A stretch of 60,000 nt of DNA from Liolophura sinensis (lineage: Eukaryota > Mollusca > Polyplacophora > Chitonida > Chitonidae). Of this stretch, positions 13,201 to 22,444 are shown piece by piece; the stretch's first letter is position 1; each line of letters starts with the position of its first letter. The notes below the pieces were generated by a model. The model was given only the letters and a program-made list of their open reading frames with translations, did no database searches and had not been told where the DNA came from. The stretch covers positions 41,050,191 to 41,110,190 of the forward strand of contig NC_088302.1 in the NCBI RefSeq assembly GCF_032854445.1. The letters are read 5' to 3'. The translations under genes and the position numbers were made by a program.

Positions 13201-16200
13201 AGGGACATGATGGATAAGTACAACCCAGATAAAGTGGCGTATCAGAATGGGGGCTACATCTCCCACGGGGAGGACTTTGGGCTGGAGGAACCAGGGGGTT
13301 ATGCTCTTGTCATCAACGGGACCAGTCTGGTGGGTGCAGCTCATTGATGAGTATTACCACCTGTTTCAGATTGTCACACTGTAAAAATCTTGAAAACAGA
13401 TTCTTATGTCTACATGTACAATATTGGGTGAATTATGACCAGGCATTTAATTATTTCTCATTGTAGGAAAGCATCCACTTTGTAGTATATACACTATAAA
13501 TTTTTAGCTTTTTTTTTGTATTTGCAAAACACTTTTTCCACTGTAGTTCGCGTATACAATTATTATTGTGAAAATGAGGTTAAAATGATTTGTTTGTGTT
13601 ACAGGAGATGCAAGCTTTGTAAAACTGTACGTTATTTGTACACTGTATCTTTCACACATAATTCTTAAAAATGTTGGTTGCAGTAGATGTTGGAAAGGCT
13701 GAAAATTGATAGGCTATATGTGTACATGTAGTTTTGGCCTGCTTTATCACGAGTAGGAAGTGCTGTTGCAGTTAGGAGACAATATGTGTACATGTGGTTT
13801 TGGCCTGCTTTATCACGAGTGGGAAGTGCTGTTGCAGTTAGGAGACAATATGTGTACATGTGGTTTTGGCCTGCTTTATCACGGGTGGGAAGTGCTGTTG
13901 CAGTTAGGAGACAATATGTGTACATGTAGGTTTGGCCTTCTTTATCACGAGTAGGAAGTGCTGTTGCAGTGAGGAGACAATATGTGTACATGTGGCTTTG
14001 GCCCTCTTTATCACAAGTAGAAAGTGCTGTTGCAGTGAGGAGACAATATGTGTACATGTAGGTTTGGCCTGCTTTATCACAAGTAGGAAGTGCTGTTGCA
14101 GTGAGGAGACAATATGTGTACATGTAGTTTTGACCTTCTTTATCACGAGTAGGAAGTGCTGTTGCAGTGAGGAGACAATATGTGTACATGTAGTTTTGGC
14201 CTTCTTTATCACGAGTAGGAAGTGCTGTTGCAGTGAGGAGACAATATGTGTACATGTGGCTTTGGCCCTCTTTATCACAAGTAGAAAGTGCTGTTGCAGT
14301 TAGGAGACAATATGTGTACATGTAGGTTTGGCCTTCTTGATCACGAGTAGGAAGTGCTGTTGCGGTGAGGAGACAATATGTGTACATGTAGTTTTGGCCC
14401 TCTTTATCACATAGGAAGTGCTGTTGCAGTTAGGAGACAATATGTGTACATGTAGTTTTGGCCTTCTTTATCACGAGTAGAAAGTGCTGTTGCAGTGAGG
14501 AGACAATATGTGTACATGTAGTTTTGGCCTTCTTTATCACGAGTAGGAAGTGCTGTTGTAGTGAGGAGACAATATGTGTACATGTGGCTTTGGCCCTCTT
14601 TATCACGAGTAGAAAGTGCTGTTGCAGTTAGGAGACAATATGTGTACATGTAGGTTTGGCCTTCTTTATCACGAGTAGGAAGTGCTGTTGCGGTGAGGAG
14701 ACAATATGTGTACATGTAGTTTTGGCCCTCTTTATCACATAGGAAGTGCTGTTGCAGTTAGGAGACAATATGTGTACATGTAGTTTTGGCCCTCTTTATC
14801 ACAAGTAGAAAGTGCTGTTGCAGTTAGGAGACAATATGTGTACATGTAGGTTTGGCCTTCTTGATCACGAGTAGGAAGTGCTGTTGCGGTGAGGAGACAA
14901 TATGTGTACATGTAGTTTTGGCCCTCTTTATCACATAGGAAGTGCTGTTGCAGTTAGGAGACAATATGTGTACATGTAGTTTTGGCCTTCTTTATCACGA
15001 GTAGGAAGTGCTGTTGCAGTGAGGAGACAATATGTGTACATGTAGTTTTGGCCTTCTTTATCACGAGTAGGAAGTGCTGTTGCAGTGAGGAGACAATATG
15101 TGCACATGTGGCTTTGGCCCTCTTTATCACAAGTAGAAAGTGCTGTTGCAGTTAGGAGACAATATGTGTACATGTAGGTTTGGCCTTCTTTATCACGAGT
15201 AGGGAAGTGCTGTTGCAGTGAGGAGACAATATGTGTACATGTAGTTTTGGCCTTCTTTATCACGAGTAGGAAGTGCTGTTGCAGTGAGGAGACAATATGT
15301 GTACATGTAGTTTTGGCCTTCTTTATCACAAGCAGGACGTGCTGTTGCAGTGAGGAGACAATATGTGTACATGTGGCTTTGGCCCTCTTTATCACAAGTA
15401 GAAAGTGCTGTTGCAGTTAGGAGACAATATGTGTACATGTAGGTTTGGCCTTCTTTATCACAAGTAGGAAGTGCTGTTGCAGTGAGGAGACAATATGTGT
15501 ACATGTGGCTTTGGCCCTCTTTATCACAAGTAGGAAGTGCTGTTGCAGTTAGGAGACAATATGTGTACATGTGGCTTTGGCCTTCTTTATCACAAGTAGG
15601 AAGTGCTGTTGCAGTTAGGAGACAATATGTGTACATGTAGGTTTGGCCTTCTTTATCACGAGTAGGAAGTGCTGTTGCAGTTAGGAGACAATATGTGTAC
15701 ATGTAGTTTTGGCCCTCTTTATCACGAGTAGGAAGTGCTGTTGCAGTTAGGAGACAATATGTGTACATGTAGGTTTGGCCTTCTTTATCACAAGTAGGAA
15801 GTGCTGTTGCAGTTAGGAGACAATATGTGTACATGTAGGTTTGGCCTTCTTTATCACGAGTAGGAAGTGCTGTTGCAGTGAGGAGACAATATGTGTACAT
15901 GTGGCTTTGGCCCTCTTTATCACAAGTAGAAAGTGCTGTTGCAGTGAGGAGACAATATGTGTACATGTAGTTTTGGCCTTCTTTATCACAAGCAGGACGT
16001 GCTGTTGCAGTTAGGAGACAATATGTGTACATGTAGGTTTGGCCTTCTTTATCACGAGTAGGAAGTGCTGTTGCAGTTAGGAGACAATATGTGTACATGT
16101 AGTTTTGGCCCTCTTTATCACGAGTAGGAAGTGCTGTTGCAGTTAGGAGACAATATGTGTACATGTGGTTTTGTCCTGCTTTATCACGAGTAGGAAGTGC

Positions 16201-19200
16201 TGTTGCAGTTAGGAGACAATATGTGTACATGTGGTTTTGTCCTGCTTTATCACGAGTAGGAAGTGCTGTTGCAGTTAGGAGACAATATGTGTACATGTAG
16301 GTTTGGCCTTCTTTATCACGAGTAGGAAGTGCTGTTGCAGTGAGGAGACAATATGTGTACATGTGGCTTTGGCCCTCTTTATCACATAGGAAGTGCTGTT
16401 GCAGTTAGGAGACAATATGTGTACATGTAGTTTTGGCCTTCTTTATCACAAGCAGGACGTGCTGTTGCAGTTAGGAGACAATATGTGTACATGTAGGTTT
16501 GGCCTTCTTTATCACGAGTAGGAAGTGCTGTTGCAGTTAGGAGACAATATGTGTACATGTAGTTTTGGCCCTCTTTATCACGAGTAGGAAGTGCTGTTGC
16601 AGTTAGGAGACAATATGTGTACATGTGGTTTTGTCCTGCTTTATCACGAGTAGGAAGTGCTGTTGCAGTTAGGAGACAATATGTGTACATGTAGGTTTGG
16701 CCTTCTTTATCACGAGTAGGAAGTGCTGTTGCAGTGAGGAGACAATATGTGTACATGTGGCTTTGGCCCTCTTTATCACATAGGAAGTGCTGTTGCAGTT
16801 AGGAGACAATATGTGTACATGTGGTTTTGTCCTGCTTTATCACGAGTAGGAAGTGCTGTTGCAGTTAGGAGACAATATGTGTACATGTAGGTTTGGCCTT
16901 CTTGATCACGAGTAGGAAGTGCTGTTGCGGTGAGGAGACAATATGTGTACATGTAGTTTTGGCCCTCTTTATCACATAGGAAGTGCTGTTGCAGTTAGGA
17001 GACAATATGTGTACATGTAGTTTTGGCCTTCTTTATCACAAGCAGGACGTGCTGTTGCAGTTAGGAGACAATATGTGTACATGTAGGTTTGGCCTTCTTT
17101 ATCACAAGTAGGAAGTGCTGTTGCAGTTAGGAGACAATATGTGTACATGTAGTTTTGGCCTTCTTTATCACAAGTAGGAAGTGCTGTTGCAGTGAGGAGA
17201 CAATATGTGTACATGTAGTTTTGGCCTTCTTTATCACGAGTAGGAAGTGCTGTTGCAGTGAGGAGACAATATGTGTACATGTAGGTTTGGCCCTCTTTAT
17301 CACGAGTAGGAAGTGCTGTTAGGAGAACTTCATATTTATGAGAATCACCGCAGGGTTAGGACATATATGGCTGTCCATATAAAAGCAAAGAAAACACTAA
17401 AATGAAGTACATTATATACAAGATTAAGATCATTAAACAGTTTCTGGGGGAGAATTTTTCCAATCTGGCTAAATGGCTTGATAACATTCGATTGTACGAG
17501 GGTGTGTAGATGTAGTGGGTTGAGACAGTTCGTTCCAAGGTCTATTCTGCGAATGTATGCATGGGTGTATATGTGTGTGCATATTGAGTGATGAAATCTA
17601 GCAGTTGGTGTGTGTTGAGTGAAAAACATTAGTCTCAATACTGTCAGGAAAGGTATTTTACTTCGTTGAAAAAAGTCTGTAAAAATTAATGAATAGAAAT
17701 AAATCAGTCTATTTTTCGGGACAATGTTTAATGGCCTTTTGACTGACATATACATGTATGTCACGTTAGTGCTTTCTGTGCCTTTGAATCTAGGCAGTGT
17801 AAATTTGTGGTTAGCATGGTTCATACATTCTGTCAGAGTTCTGCGCTTTCATGTCTTTAGCCTTCATCAACAACTCGCGAGATGATTGGGATTCCTATAC
17901 ATGTGTGCAGTGCTCTGCCTATTGTTACAATCTCAGTAAATTGGTGTTGGAATGGTGAATTGTATAACTGCCTTGGACTGAGACCAGCCTAGAATGGGTT
18001 ATTCATTGCAGTGTTGTGTAAATAAGCTTTTGTTATCGCCTGTACTATATTTGTTCTTCAGGTACATGCCCTGAAGAAGGAGATGGAGGTTTTACTACTG
18101 GAGGTGGGCTGTCTGTGTAAGGCTGTGATCTGCTGTAGGGTGACCCCGCTACAGAAAGCTCTTGTTGTTGATCTCATCAAGACCCACAAAAAGTCCATCA
18201 CTCTGTCCATTGGAGATGGGGCTAATGACGTCAGCATGATCAAAAGTAAGCAGTTTACATGTTGATCAAGTTAGCCAACATTTATATGTTGTGATGATGT
18301 CATTCAAGGTGTTCAAATTATGAATAAATTAGCAGTGATGTTTCCATTATGATCAAGTAGGGTAATTGTTAATGTTTTGATCAAATAAAACCAAGCTATT
18401 TTTCACATTATGATCATGTATTAGCCAAGCTGTTTACGTTATGATCATTTAATAATTAAGCAGTTCATATGGTGATCAAGTAATGAAACAAAGCTGTTAA
18501 CATTTTACTGAAGTAGGCAAAACTCTTTACATTGTCATGAGAAGTGAATGTGATCAGAAAATTACAGAAAGGAATCTAGTTCTTTGTGACTCTTTAGACT
18601 CAAATTATTGTCCAAAATTTTTACATGGAATATAACGAAATCTATTAAAGAATTTGATTGTTTCTCTGTGCCTGCAGCGGCTCACATTGGTGTTGGAATC
18701 AGTGGGCAGGAAGGTATGCAGGCCGTCCTGGCTAGTGACTATGCCATTGCTCAATTCCGCTTTCTGGAACGCCTTTTGCTGGTGCATGGCAGGTGGTCAT
18801 ACTTCAGGATGTGTAAATTCCTCAAGTACTTCTTCTACAAGAATTTTGCGTTCACCCTCTGTCATTTCTGGTTTGCATTCTTTTGTGGATTCTCTGCTCA
18901 GGTGTGTATAGTTTGATGTTACTATCATCAGGAGTTTAGAGTTTGGTATTACATGCACCTGTCATTACTGAGTGACCTACGTGATGGTGGAGAAAGAAAT
19001 ATGTAGTATCATTCTTACAAAAGTACACAACATACATGTATGGGGGCATGCGTGGCCGAGCTGGTTAGCCCCTCTCACCAGTATGGCACATATATGGGGG
19101 CATGTATGGCCAAGCTGGTTAGCCCCTCTCACCAATGTGGTACATGTATTGTGGCATACGTGGCCGAGCTGGTTAGCCCCTCTCACCAATGTGGTACATG

Positions 19201-22200
19201 TATTGTGGCATACGTGGCCGAGCTGGTTAGCCCCTCTCACCAATGTGGTACATGTATTGTGGCATACGTGGCCGAGCTGGTTAGCCCCTCTCACCAATGT
19301 GGTACATGTATTGTGGCATACGTGGCCGAGCTGGTTAGCCCCTCTCACCAATATGGTACATGTATGGGGGCATGCGTGGCCAAGCTGGTTAGTCCCTCTC
19401 ACCAATATGGTACATGTATGGGGGCATACGTGGCCAAGCTGGTTATCCCCTCTCACCAATGTGGTACATGTATGGGGGCATACGTGGCTGAGGTGGTTAG
19501 CCTCTCTCAGCAATGTGGTACATGTAGCTGTGAGTTCAAGTTGAGCTCATGCTGGCTTCCTCTTCGACTATGGGAAGGTCAACAGCAACCTGCAGATGGT
19601 CATGGGTTTCCCTCGGTTTCCTTCCAACACGATGCTGTTGGCCATCATATATGTAAAATATCCTTGAGTGTGACCAATCAAGGTGTCAAATCCAATCCAA
19701 TGCAATCTTACATTTTCCTTGTTTGTGCTTAGCATTTTACTTGTGATATGTCCAGTGAATGTAAAACACGAATCAAATAAATAAATAAATAAATATGTTC
19801 AGTGCGTAAGGCCTTTCACATAATCTGTAAAGCACACTTCAAAGTTTAGTAATGTGGATGATGGCATATAGCTTTCAACTTTACCATTTATGGCACTTTT
19901 GTTGTTGATGATCTTCATTGCATTATAGTGTTAGTTCTTTTTTGTTATTGATCTAACTTTTTCCATGATATTAATTACATTTCATGAATAATATTTCCTT
20001 TATGATAGATGACATGAAAAACATTGTTCAGTCCTGATGTACCGTGTTTATATTTCAGACATTGTACGATCCTTACTTCATCACGCTGTACAATGTGTTC
20101 TATACCTCACTACCCATCCTCACCTTAGGGGCGTTTGATCAGGTAAGGCCTGGGGAATGAAACATCAAATCTGACGAAAGCAGGGTCATTTATTCCATAC
20201 AATGCACAACTACAACTGTATATTTAGGAAGGTGTCTAATTTTTGCGACACCTAGTCTGCTCTTTTTAGCCAGTGTACATGTAATTGTAGCAGGAGTATA
20301 TGGTTTCTTGTTTTCTCACATGGTTAGACCATCTAATGAAAAAGATACTCATATCTTTACTTTCCCAAAAAGCTGAGAGAGAAATGTAATATTCTGCTTT
20401 CAGCACTCCTACTATCTGTTCCAAAATTGAGAAGAATTAGGGTACCTAAAACATAGAAACCAGCTAGCAGTATTTGTAGTTTCTTGGAGTTATAACATTG
20501 CATGTGTGCAGAAAAATATTTCTGTATGTGTGTCACGGTGTATGTTTATACTTTTTTGTTGTAACTTTTGTTTACTGCCATTCAGAAGAGATAATTTATA
20601 CTAGTGAAAACCAATGAGTTATCTACCCTTTGTATGACTTTCATTTCTTAACTACGTTATATGTACTGGATGACAAAAAGGAAAAAAAAAGATGATCTTC
20701 AAGACAAACCTTGATTGTGCATGTGTTTCAGTTTCATTTGGCCAAATATTTCTCCATTTGGTCAAACAAAGTTAAATGATTTACTGTTTTTATCCCTACT
20801 GTTTATATTCCTACAGGATGTTAATGTTTCTATCCCTACTGTTTCTATTCCTACAGGATGTTAATGTTTCTATCCCTACTGTTTCTATTCCTACAGGATG
20901 TTAACGATTACTACAGCGTTCGTTATCCCAAGCTGTATACGCCAGGTCATCTGGATTTACTCTTCAACAAGAAGGTGTTTTTCTGGAGCGTTGTGGAGGG
21001 TATAGTTACCTCCCTTGTGCTGTTCTTCATTCCATATGGGGCTTTCAAAGGTGGGGTTAGCCCGTGGGGGTCTGATATTTCCGACCACCAGTCCTTTGGG
21101 GTGGCTGTGGCTAGTATATTGGTCGTGGCTGTTAATTTACGGGTAAGTTAACATGTATGCCTGAAATAAGCCATAACCCATGGTAAATGACCCAAGAAAG
21201 TCCATTTATAGATGCAAATAAGTGCCATGATACCACTTTTGATGCAGGCCAGGAAAAAGTACAGTGGTGTGTTTTGTGTTTTTCGTAAAATGTTAAAATG
21301 ATTCAACAATAATTTTGTTCCTTTTATACGTGCCACATATAGTGACATTTCCATTTAAGCCCCTCTTAGTGTGTTTTTAAAAGATAGATGAAAAGGTACT
21401 ATAAAAACAAAAGGCTATATTTTGAAGAAAAATGAAGAAATGTATGGTAGAGCGTCGAGAACAATTTTGTCACTTTTGAGGCATATTTTACCCTTCTTAA
21501 CAATCTCTCTATTTTCTGCGTATTTTCTGCGTTATTCTGAATATTCTGAAATGATATCATCAGTGAATATACTTGAAATGCATGACCAGCACAACACCCC
21601 CAATTCAGGCTGTATCCATTGATGTTAACAAAGCAAGCTGTTTAATTTATGGGCTAACTGCTGGACCTTTGGAAAAGTGTAGTTTAAATCCATTTTTGCA
21701 CACTAAGAAGACAGCTGAGAAATCAATTTTACTTTTATATGGTAGGCAACATCCTAAGCTCCATATGAACAAATAAAACCAAAGCCTTTCATGTGTTTTT
21801 TAAGATGGATGCTTGAAGTGTGAGTTCTTTGTAAAGGCAATCAACATTGTATATAGTGGCATGGTTATTTATCTTAATGTTGTCTTGATACTTCTGTTTT
21901 TCAGTGTGCCATTGACACCTCCTACTGGACTGGCTTTAACCACTTGTTTATCTGGGGCAGCATCATTTACTACTTTTGCTTCTCGCTTGTGTTCTACTAT
22001 GACAAGGTGGGCTACGTGTACATGGGTACGGCTTACGCGGTCTTTTCCTCGGCTGCCTTCTGGTTCAGCCTCCTCCTCACTTGCGTCATTCTCATTGTGC
22101 CTGTCGTCGCCTTTCGTTTCTTCACCACCAACATCACCCCAACCCTCATCGATAAAGTCCGCATGCGTCAGAGGTTCCACAAGACCAAATCTAAGTCCAA

Positions 22201-22444
22201 AGACCCGATCTCGAGGCGTCAATCTTCTGTTCGCCGCAGCACCAGGTCTCTGCGCTCGGGTTATGCCTTTGCTCACCAGGAGGGCTTCGGGGAGCTGATT
22301 ACCAGTGGGTTGAACATGAGGCAGCGAGTTGACAGTGAAGAGAAGAACCATCGGAACGGTGACGGGCCTGTGAGGCTTACAGGAATTTCACGCATACAGA
22401 GCATAGAGCATGCATCACCATATGCCAAGTCAGCCTATGTATAA
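1181..22444 (+). CDS. ATP8B: Phospholipid-transporting P4-ATPase, ATP8B type (3' part, 17 exons; exon 11 frameshifted)
   Basis: P4-ATPases flip phospholipids from the outer to the inner leaflet of plasma and Golgi/endosomal membranes, usually with a CDC50/TMEM30 partner. Exons: 1181-1263, 3077-3324, 4471-4712, 5862-6024, 6480-6569, 7607-7769, 8395-8474, 8688-8789, 9722-9841, 10563-10660, 11347-11524, 13076-13329, 18062-18245, 18678-18901, 20059-20142, 20897-21142, 21905-22444. In order I see the GET of the actuator DGET motif, the PISL motif of membrane helix 4, the DKTGT phosphorylation site (6001-6015), KGAD of the nucleotide domain, TGDK, GDGAND and helices to the C-terminus. Each exon has AG before and GT after, and phases join at every junction except exon 11 to 12, where one base is missing. 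[15 protein letters not shown] and GYAFAHQ fit ATP8B better than ATP8A, from memory of the family. The start and roughly the first third of the protein lie left of the window. Confidence 0.94.
3077..3324 (+). CDS. ATP8B: ATP8B exon (end of actuator domain)
   Basis: Encodes [36 protein letters not shown] and [14 protein letters not shown], the conserved block that leads into membrane helix 3. The acceptor is CTGACAG; the donor GTAAAT follows in phase 0. Confidence 0.93.
4225..4425. mobile_element. MITE-like element with inverted ends (family 1)
   Basis: The left end (CCAATTCCACAAAGCCCTTT then CGCACTTGAGTCAAAATTTG) is the reverse complement, with a few mismatches, of the right end (AAATTTCAGCTCAAGTCAG, then AGCTTTGTGGAACTG). 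Short and noncoding, in the ATP8B intron just upstream of the exon at 4471. A related copy lies at 31633-31888. No clear target duplication was found. Confidence 0.65.
4471..4712 (+). CDS. ATP8B: ATP8B exon (membrane helices 3-4)
   Basis: Starts [16 protein letters not shown] (helix 3), then an extracytosolic loop with [12 protein letters not shown], then [14 protein letters not shown] (helix 4). PISL is the P4-ATPase counterpart of the cation-pump PEGL motif. It ends in phase 2 (AG before GTGAGC). Confidence 0.93.
5520..5775. repeat. Dispersed repeat with tRNA-like promoter-box sequence
   Basis: Contains CACATTGGACTGGCACCAGG, GTGCTGAGCACTAAGCAGGG, CAACAAGTACCATTTTCGGA and GGTTTGATCCCGGGC. 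This layout recurs in molluscan genomes in my experience of such sequences. It is the only copy I see in the window, so the limits are approximate. Confidence 0.45.
5862..6024 (+). CDS. ATP8B: ATP8B exon (phosphorylation site DKTGT)
   Basis: [21 protein letters not shown] is followed by [20 protein letters not shown] and TLTQ. The catalytic aspartate is in GATAAGACAGGCACA at 6001-6015. The flanks are TTTCAG and GTAAAT; the exon closes the split codon from the previous exon and ends in phase 0. Confidence 0.96.
6085..6320. repeat. Dispersed repeat, family 3, copy 1
   Basis: Shares the order of TTTTACATTTCTTAATAACTC-like, TGTATTTTATGC, TTCTGTCAATGGTTAGAAAT and GATGAACATACCAGA-like blocks with 21375-21600 and 37057-37225. 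Diverged; limits approximate. Confidence 0.45.
6480..6569 (+). CDS. ATP8B: ATP8B exon (start of nucleotide-binding domain)
   Basis: Thirty codons, [20 protein letters not shown] onward, phase 0 at both ends. Acceptor TATTGCAG, donor GTGAGA. NIMxFxKCSI follows DKTGTLTQ in all P4-ATPases I know. Confidence 0.92.
7607..7769 (+). CDS. ATP8B: ATP8B exon (nucleotide-binding domain)
   Basis: Reads [20 protein letters not shown], then [20 protein letters not shown]. The [11 protein letters not shown] block is typical of ATP8B. It ends in phase 1 before GTAAGA and joins GT at 8395 to make glycine. Confidence 0.93.
8395..8474 (+). CDS. ATP8B: ATP8B exon ([12 protein letters not shown] block)
   Basis: [20 protein letters not shown] and FGFVFK are the highly conserved nucleotide-domain core. 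Acceptor CTTACAG, donor GTGATT, ends in phase 0. Confidence 0.95.
8688..8789 (+). CDS. ATP8B: ATP8B exon (FNNVRKRMS block)
   Basis: Thirty-four codons ending in [15 protein letters not shown], the conserved KRMS segment. Phase 0 at both ends; acceptor TTTACAG, donor GTAAGT. Confidence 0.94.
8845..8985 (+). repeat. SINE fragment (sense), intronic
   Basis: CCTGCGGATGGTCGTGGGTT, TTTCCTCCCACCATTATGCT and CATATAAGTGAAATATTC, ending GTAAAACACCAA and AATAAATAAATAA. This body and tail recur many times in the window. It lies about 60 bp after the ATP8B donor at 8790. Confidence 0.85.
9722..9841 (+). CDS. ATP8B: ATP8B exon (KGAD motif)
   Basis: Forty codons beginning [24 protein letters not shown] is the nucleotide-contact motif of P-type ATPases. 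Acceptor CTCTGCAG, donor GTAAGA, phase 0. Confidence 0.94.
10188..10420. repeat. 56-bp minisatellite, four copies, intronic
   Basis: Unit ATGTGACCAGAAATGTGTGG, TGATGGGTAGACATGTAGGT, CTGCCAGAATGATGAC, repeated four times with few changes in the intron between 9841 and 10563. Open reading on the minus strand here is an artefact of the repeat. Confidence 0.92.
10563..10660 (+). CDS. ATP8B: ATP8B exon (GLRTL block)
   Basis: [20 protein letters not shown], then [12 protein letters not shown]. It ends in phase 2 (TC before GTAAGT), completed by G at 11347 to make serine. Confidence 0.93.
10735..10825 (-). repeat. SINE 3' fragment (antisense)
   Basis: TTATTTATTTATTTGATTTG, TGTTTTACGCCGTATGCGAG, AATATTTCACATATATGGCA: the SINE tail read in reverse, truncated after the GCCAGCATTAT segment. 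Confidence 0.8.
11347..11524 (+). CDS. ATP8B: ATP8B exon 11 in window, with a one-base deletion (TGDK motif)
   Basis: [20 protein letters not shown] and TLI run in frame, then a TAG appears at 11432-11434. One frame over, the family sequence resumes ([30 protein letters not shown]). A single missing G near 11418-11421 explains both. The exon is 178 nt; the phases of its neighbours require 179. The donor AAACAAG/GTAATT is intact and seeds the array that follows. Either the allele is broken or the assembly has a consensus error. Confidence 0.9.
11491..11960 (+). repeat. ~64-bp array made from the ATP8B exon 11 donor junction
   Basis: The last 25 nt of exon 11 (CTGGGTGCTGACTGGGGATA then AACAAG), its donor GTAATTTTCAGGG, and about 30 nt of intron (CTCCTCATTCCTGATAG) are repeated about seven times with divergence: unit starts near 11563, 11618, 11678, 11745, 11812 and 11874. 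Several copies keep AAG/GTAATT-like donors, for example near 11700 and 11834. A further weak copy lies near 12230-12290. Confidence 0.85.
12395..12520 (+). repeat. SINE fragment (sense), intronic
   Basis: GGATGGTCATGGGTTTCTCC, TTTCCTCCCACTATTATTGC, CATATAAGTGAAATATTATC, then AAAACATCAATCAAATAAAT. Same body and tail as the other copies. Confidence 0.82.
13076..13329 (+). CDS. ATP8B: ATP8B exon (P domain to variable insert)
   Basis: Begins with the end of a split glutamate codon and [20 protein letters not shown], continues through a charged family-variable insert, and ends [10 protein letters not shown] before GTGGGT. Phase 0 end. INGTSL corresponds to the usual INGxSL. Confidence 0.94.
13720..17325. 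repeat. 66-bp satellite array with higher-order structure, intronic
   Basis: Unit GGAAGTGCTGTTGCAGTTAG, GAGACAATATGTGTACATGT, AGTTTTGGCCTTCTTTATCA, CGAGTA: 66 bp, about 54 copies. A 64-bp variant (CACATAGG for CACGAGTAGG) occurs at about 14411, 14739, 14935, 16386, 16780 and 16976. Because 66 is a multiple of three, long open frames run through it on the minus strand (22-residue repeats with [12 protein letters not shown]); I regard these as noncoding. It fills most of the 4.7-kb ATP8B intron. Confidence 0.96.
18062..18245 (+). CDS. ATP8B: ATP8B exon (GDGAND motif)
   Basis: [40 protein letters not shown] and [20 protein letters not shown] is the magnesium-binding hinge motif. Ends in phase 1 (A before GTAAGC). 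The 4.7-kb intron before it holds the 66-bp array. Confidence 0.96.
18678..18901 (+). CDS. ATP8B: ATP8B exon ([11 protein letters not shown] to membrane helix 5)
   Basis: [20 protein letters not shown], then [20 protein letters not shown], then helix 5 ending [10 protein letters not shown]. Acceptor CCTGCAG, donor GTGTGT, phase 0 end. Confidence 0.96.
19033..19530 (+). repeat. 54-bp array of a SINE tRNA-like head (A box), intronic
   Basis: Unit GCATACGTGGCCGAGCTGGT, TAGCCCCTCTCACCAATGTG, GTACATGTATTGTG, about nine copies. TGGCCGAGCTGGTTA matches a tRNA A box of the Leu/Ser type. The array leads directly into a SINE copy at 19490-19790. Open frames across it on both strands follow from the multiple-of-three period. 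Confidence 0.9.
19490..19790 (+). repeat. SINE, nearly full length (sense)
   Basis: Head with TGGCTGAGGTGGTTAGC (A-box-like) and GAGTTCAAGTTGA (B-box-like), body CCTGCAGATGGTCATGGGTT and GGCCATCATATATG, tail region GTAAAACACGAATCAAATAA. The tail is interrupted by about 60 bp of other sequence. Confidence 0.75.
20059..20142 (+). CDS. ATP8B: ATP8B exon (membrane helix 6)
   Basis: Twenty-eight codons, [20 protein letters not shown] then LTLGAFDQ, phase 0 at both ends. Acceptor ATTTCAG, donor GTAAGG. Confidence 0.95.
20225..20456. repeat. Dispersed repeat, family 2, copy 1
   Basis: Shares GACACCTAGTCTG, TTTAGCC, GTAATTGTAGCAGGAGTAT, CTCACATGGTTAGACCATCT, TTTACTTTCCCAAAAAGCTG and AGAAGAATTAGGGTA with 29345-29575. 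Noncoding, in the ATP8B intron after 20142. Confidence 0.6.
20777..20896 (+). repeat. 40-bp x3 array of the ATP8B exon 16 acceptor junction
   Basis: The segment with pyrimidine tract, ATTCCTACAG and the first exon bases GATGTTAAYG is present three times in a row, with acceptors ending at 20816, 20856 and 20896. Only the third leads into the open coding frame. Using either upstream acceptor gives a TAA about 16 codons in. Confidence 0.93.
20897..21142 (+). CDS. ATP8B: ATP8B exon (membrane helices 7-8)
   Basis: [20 protein letters not shown] and LLFNKKVFF, then helix 7 ([19 protein letters not shown]) and helix 8 ([16 protein letters not shown]). The acceptor is the last of three tandem copies of the same 40-bp junction segment. 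Donor GTAAGT. Confidence 0.95.
21375..21600. repeat. Dispersed repeat, family 3, copy 2
   Basis: GATGAAAAGGTACTATAAAA, then GCATATTTTACCCTTCTTAA, CTCTATTTTCTGCG and ATGATATCATCAGTGAATAT match the order of blocks in 37057-37225. The pieces are diverged. Confidence 0.5.
21905..22444 (+). CDS. ATP8B: ATP8B terminal coding exon (helices 9-10 and C-terminal tail)
   Basis: [20 protein letters not shown] leads into the last helices, then VVAFRFF and a basic tail ([29 protein letters not shown]). The tail contains [14 protein letters not shown], like the GYAFS/AYAFSHQ element tied to C-terminal autoinhibition in ATP8 flippases (known for the family; inference here). Stop TAA at 22442-22444. Confidence 0.95.
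   Translation, partial: CAIDTSYWTGFNHLFIWGSIIYYFCFSLVFYYDKVGYVYMGTAYAVFSSAAFWFSLLLTCVILIVPVVAFRFFTTNITPTLIDKVRMRQRFHKTKSKSKDPISRRQSSVRRSTRSLRSGYAFAHQEGFGELITSGLNMRQRVDSEEKNHRNGDGPVRLTGISRIQSIEHASPYAKSAYV

Noticed and set aside
13665-17280. Long open frames (up to 389 codons) on the minus strand
   Set aside because: They run exactly through the 66-bp array with a 22-residue repeat; the period is a multiple of three, so open frames are expected by chance. They lie in an ATP8B intron.
1-17325. CRISPR-like regular repeats
   Set aside because: Repeats abut without unique spacers and the window is eukaryotic; these are minisatellites.
17345-17824. 159-codon minus-strand frame next to the satellite
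   Set aside because: Considered as a transposon remnant, but no reverse transcriptase or transposase motif could be named.
18972-19732. Three overlapping open frames of 178-230 codons on both strands
   Set aside because: All follow from the 54-bp SINE-head array.
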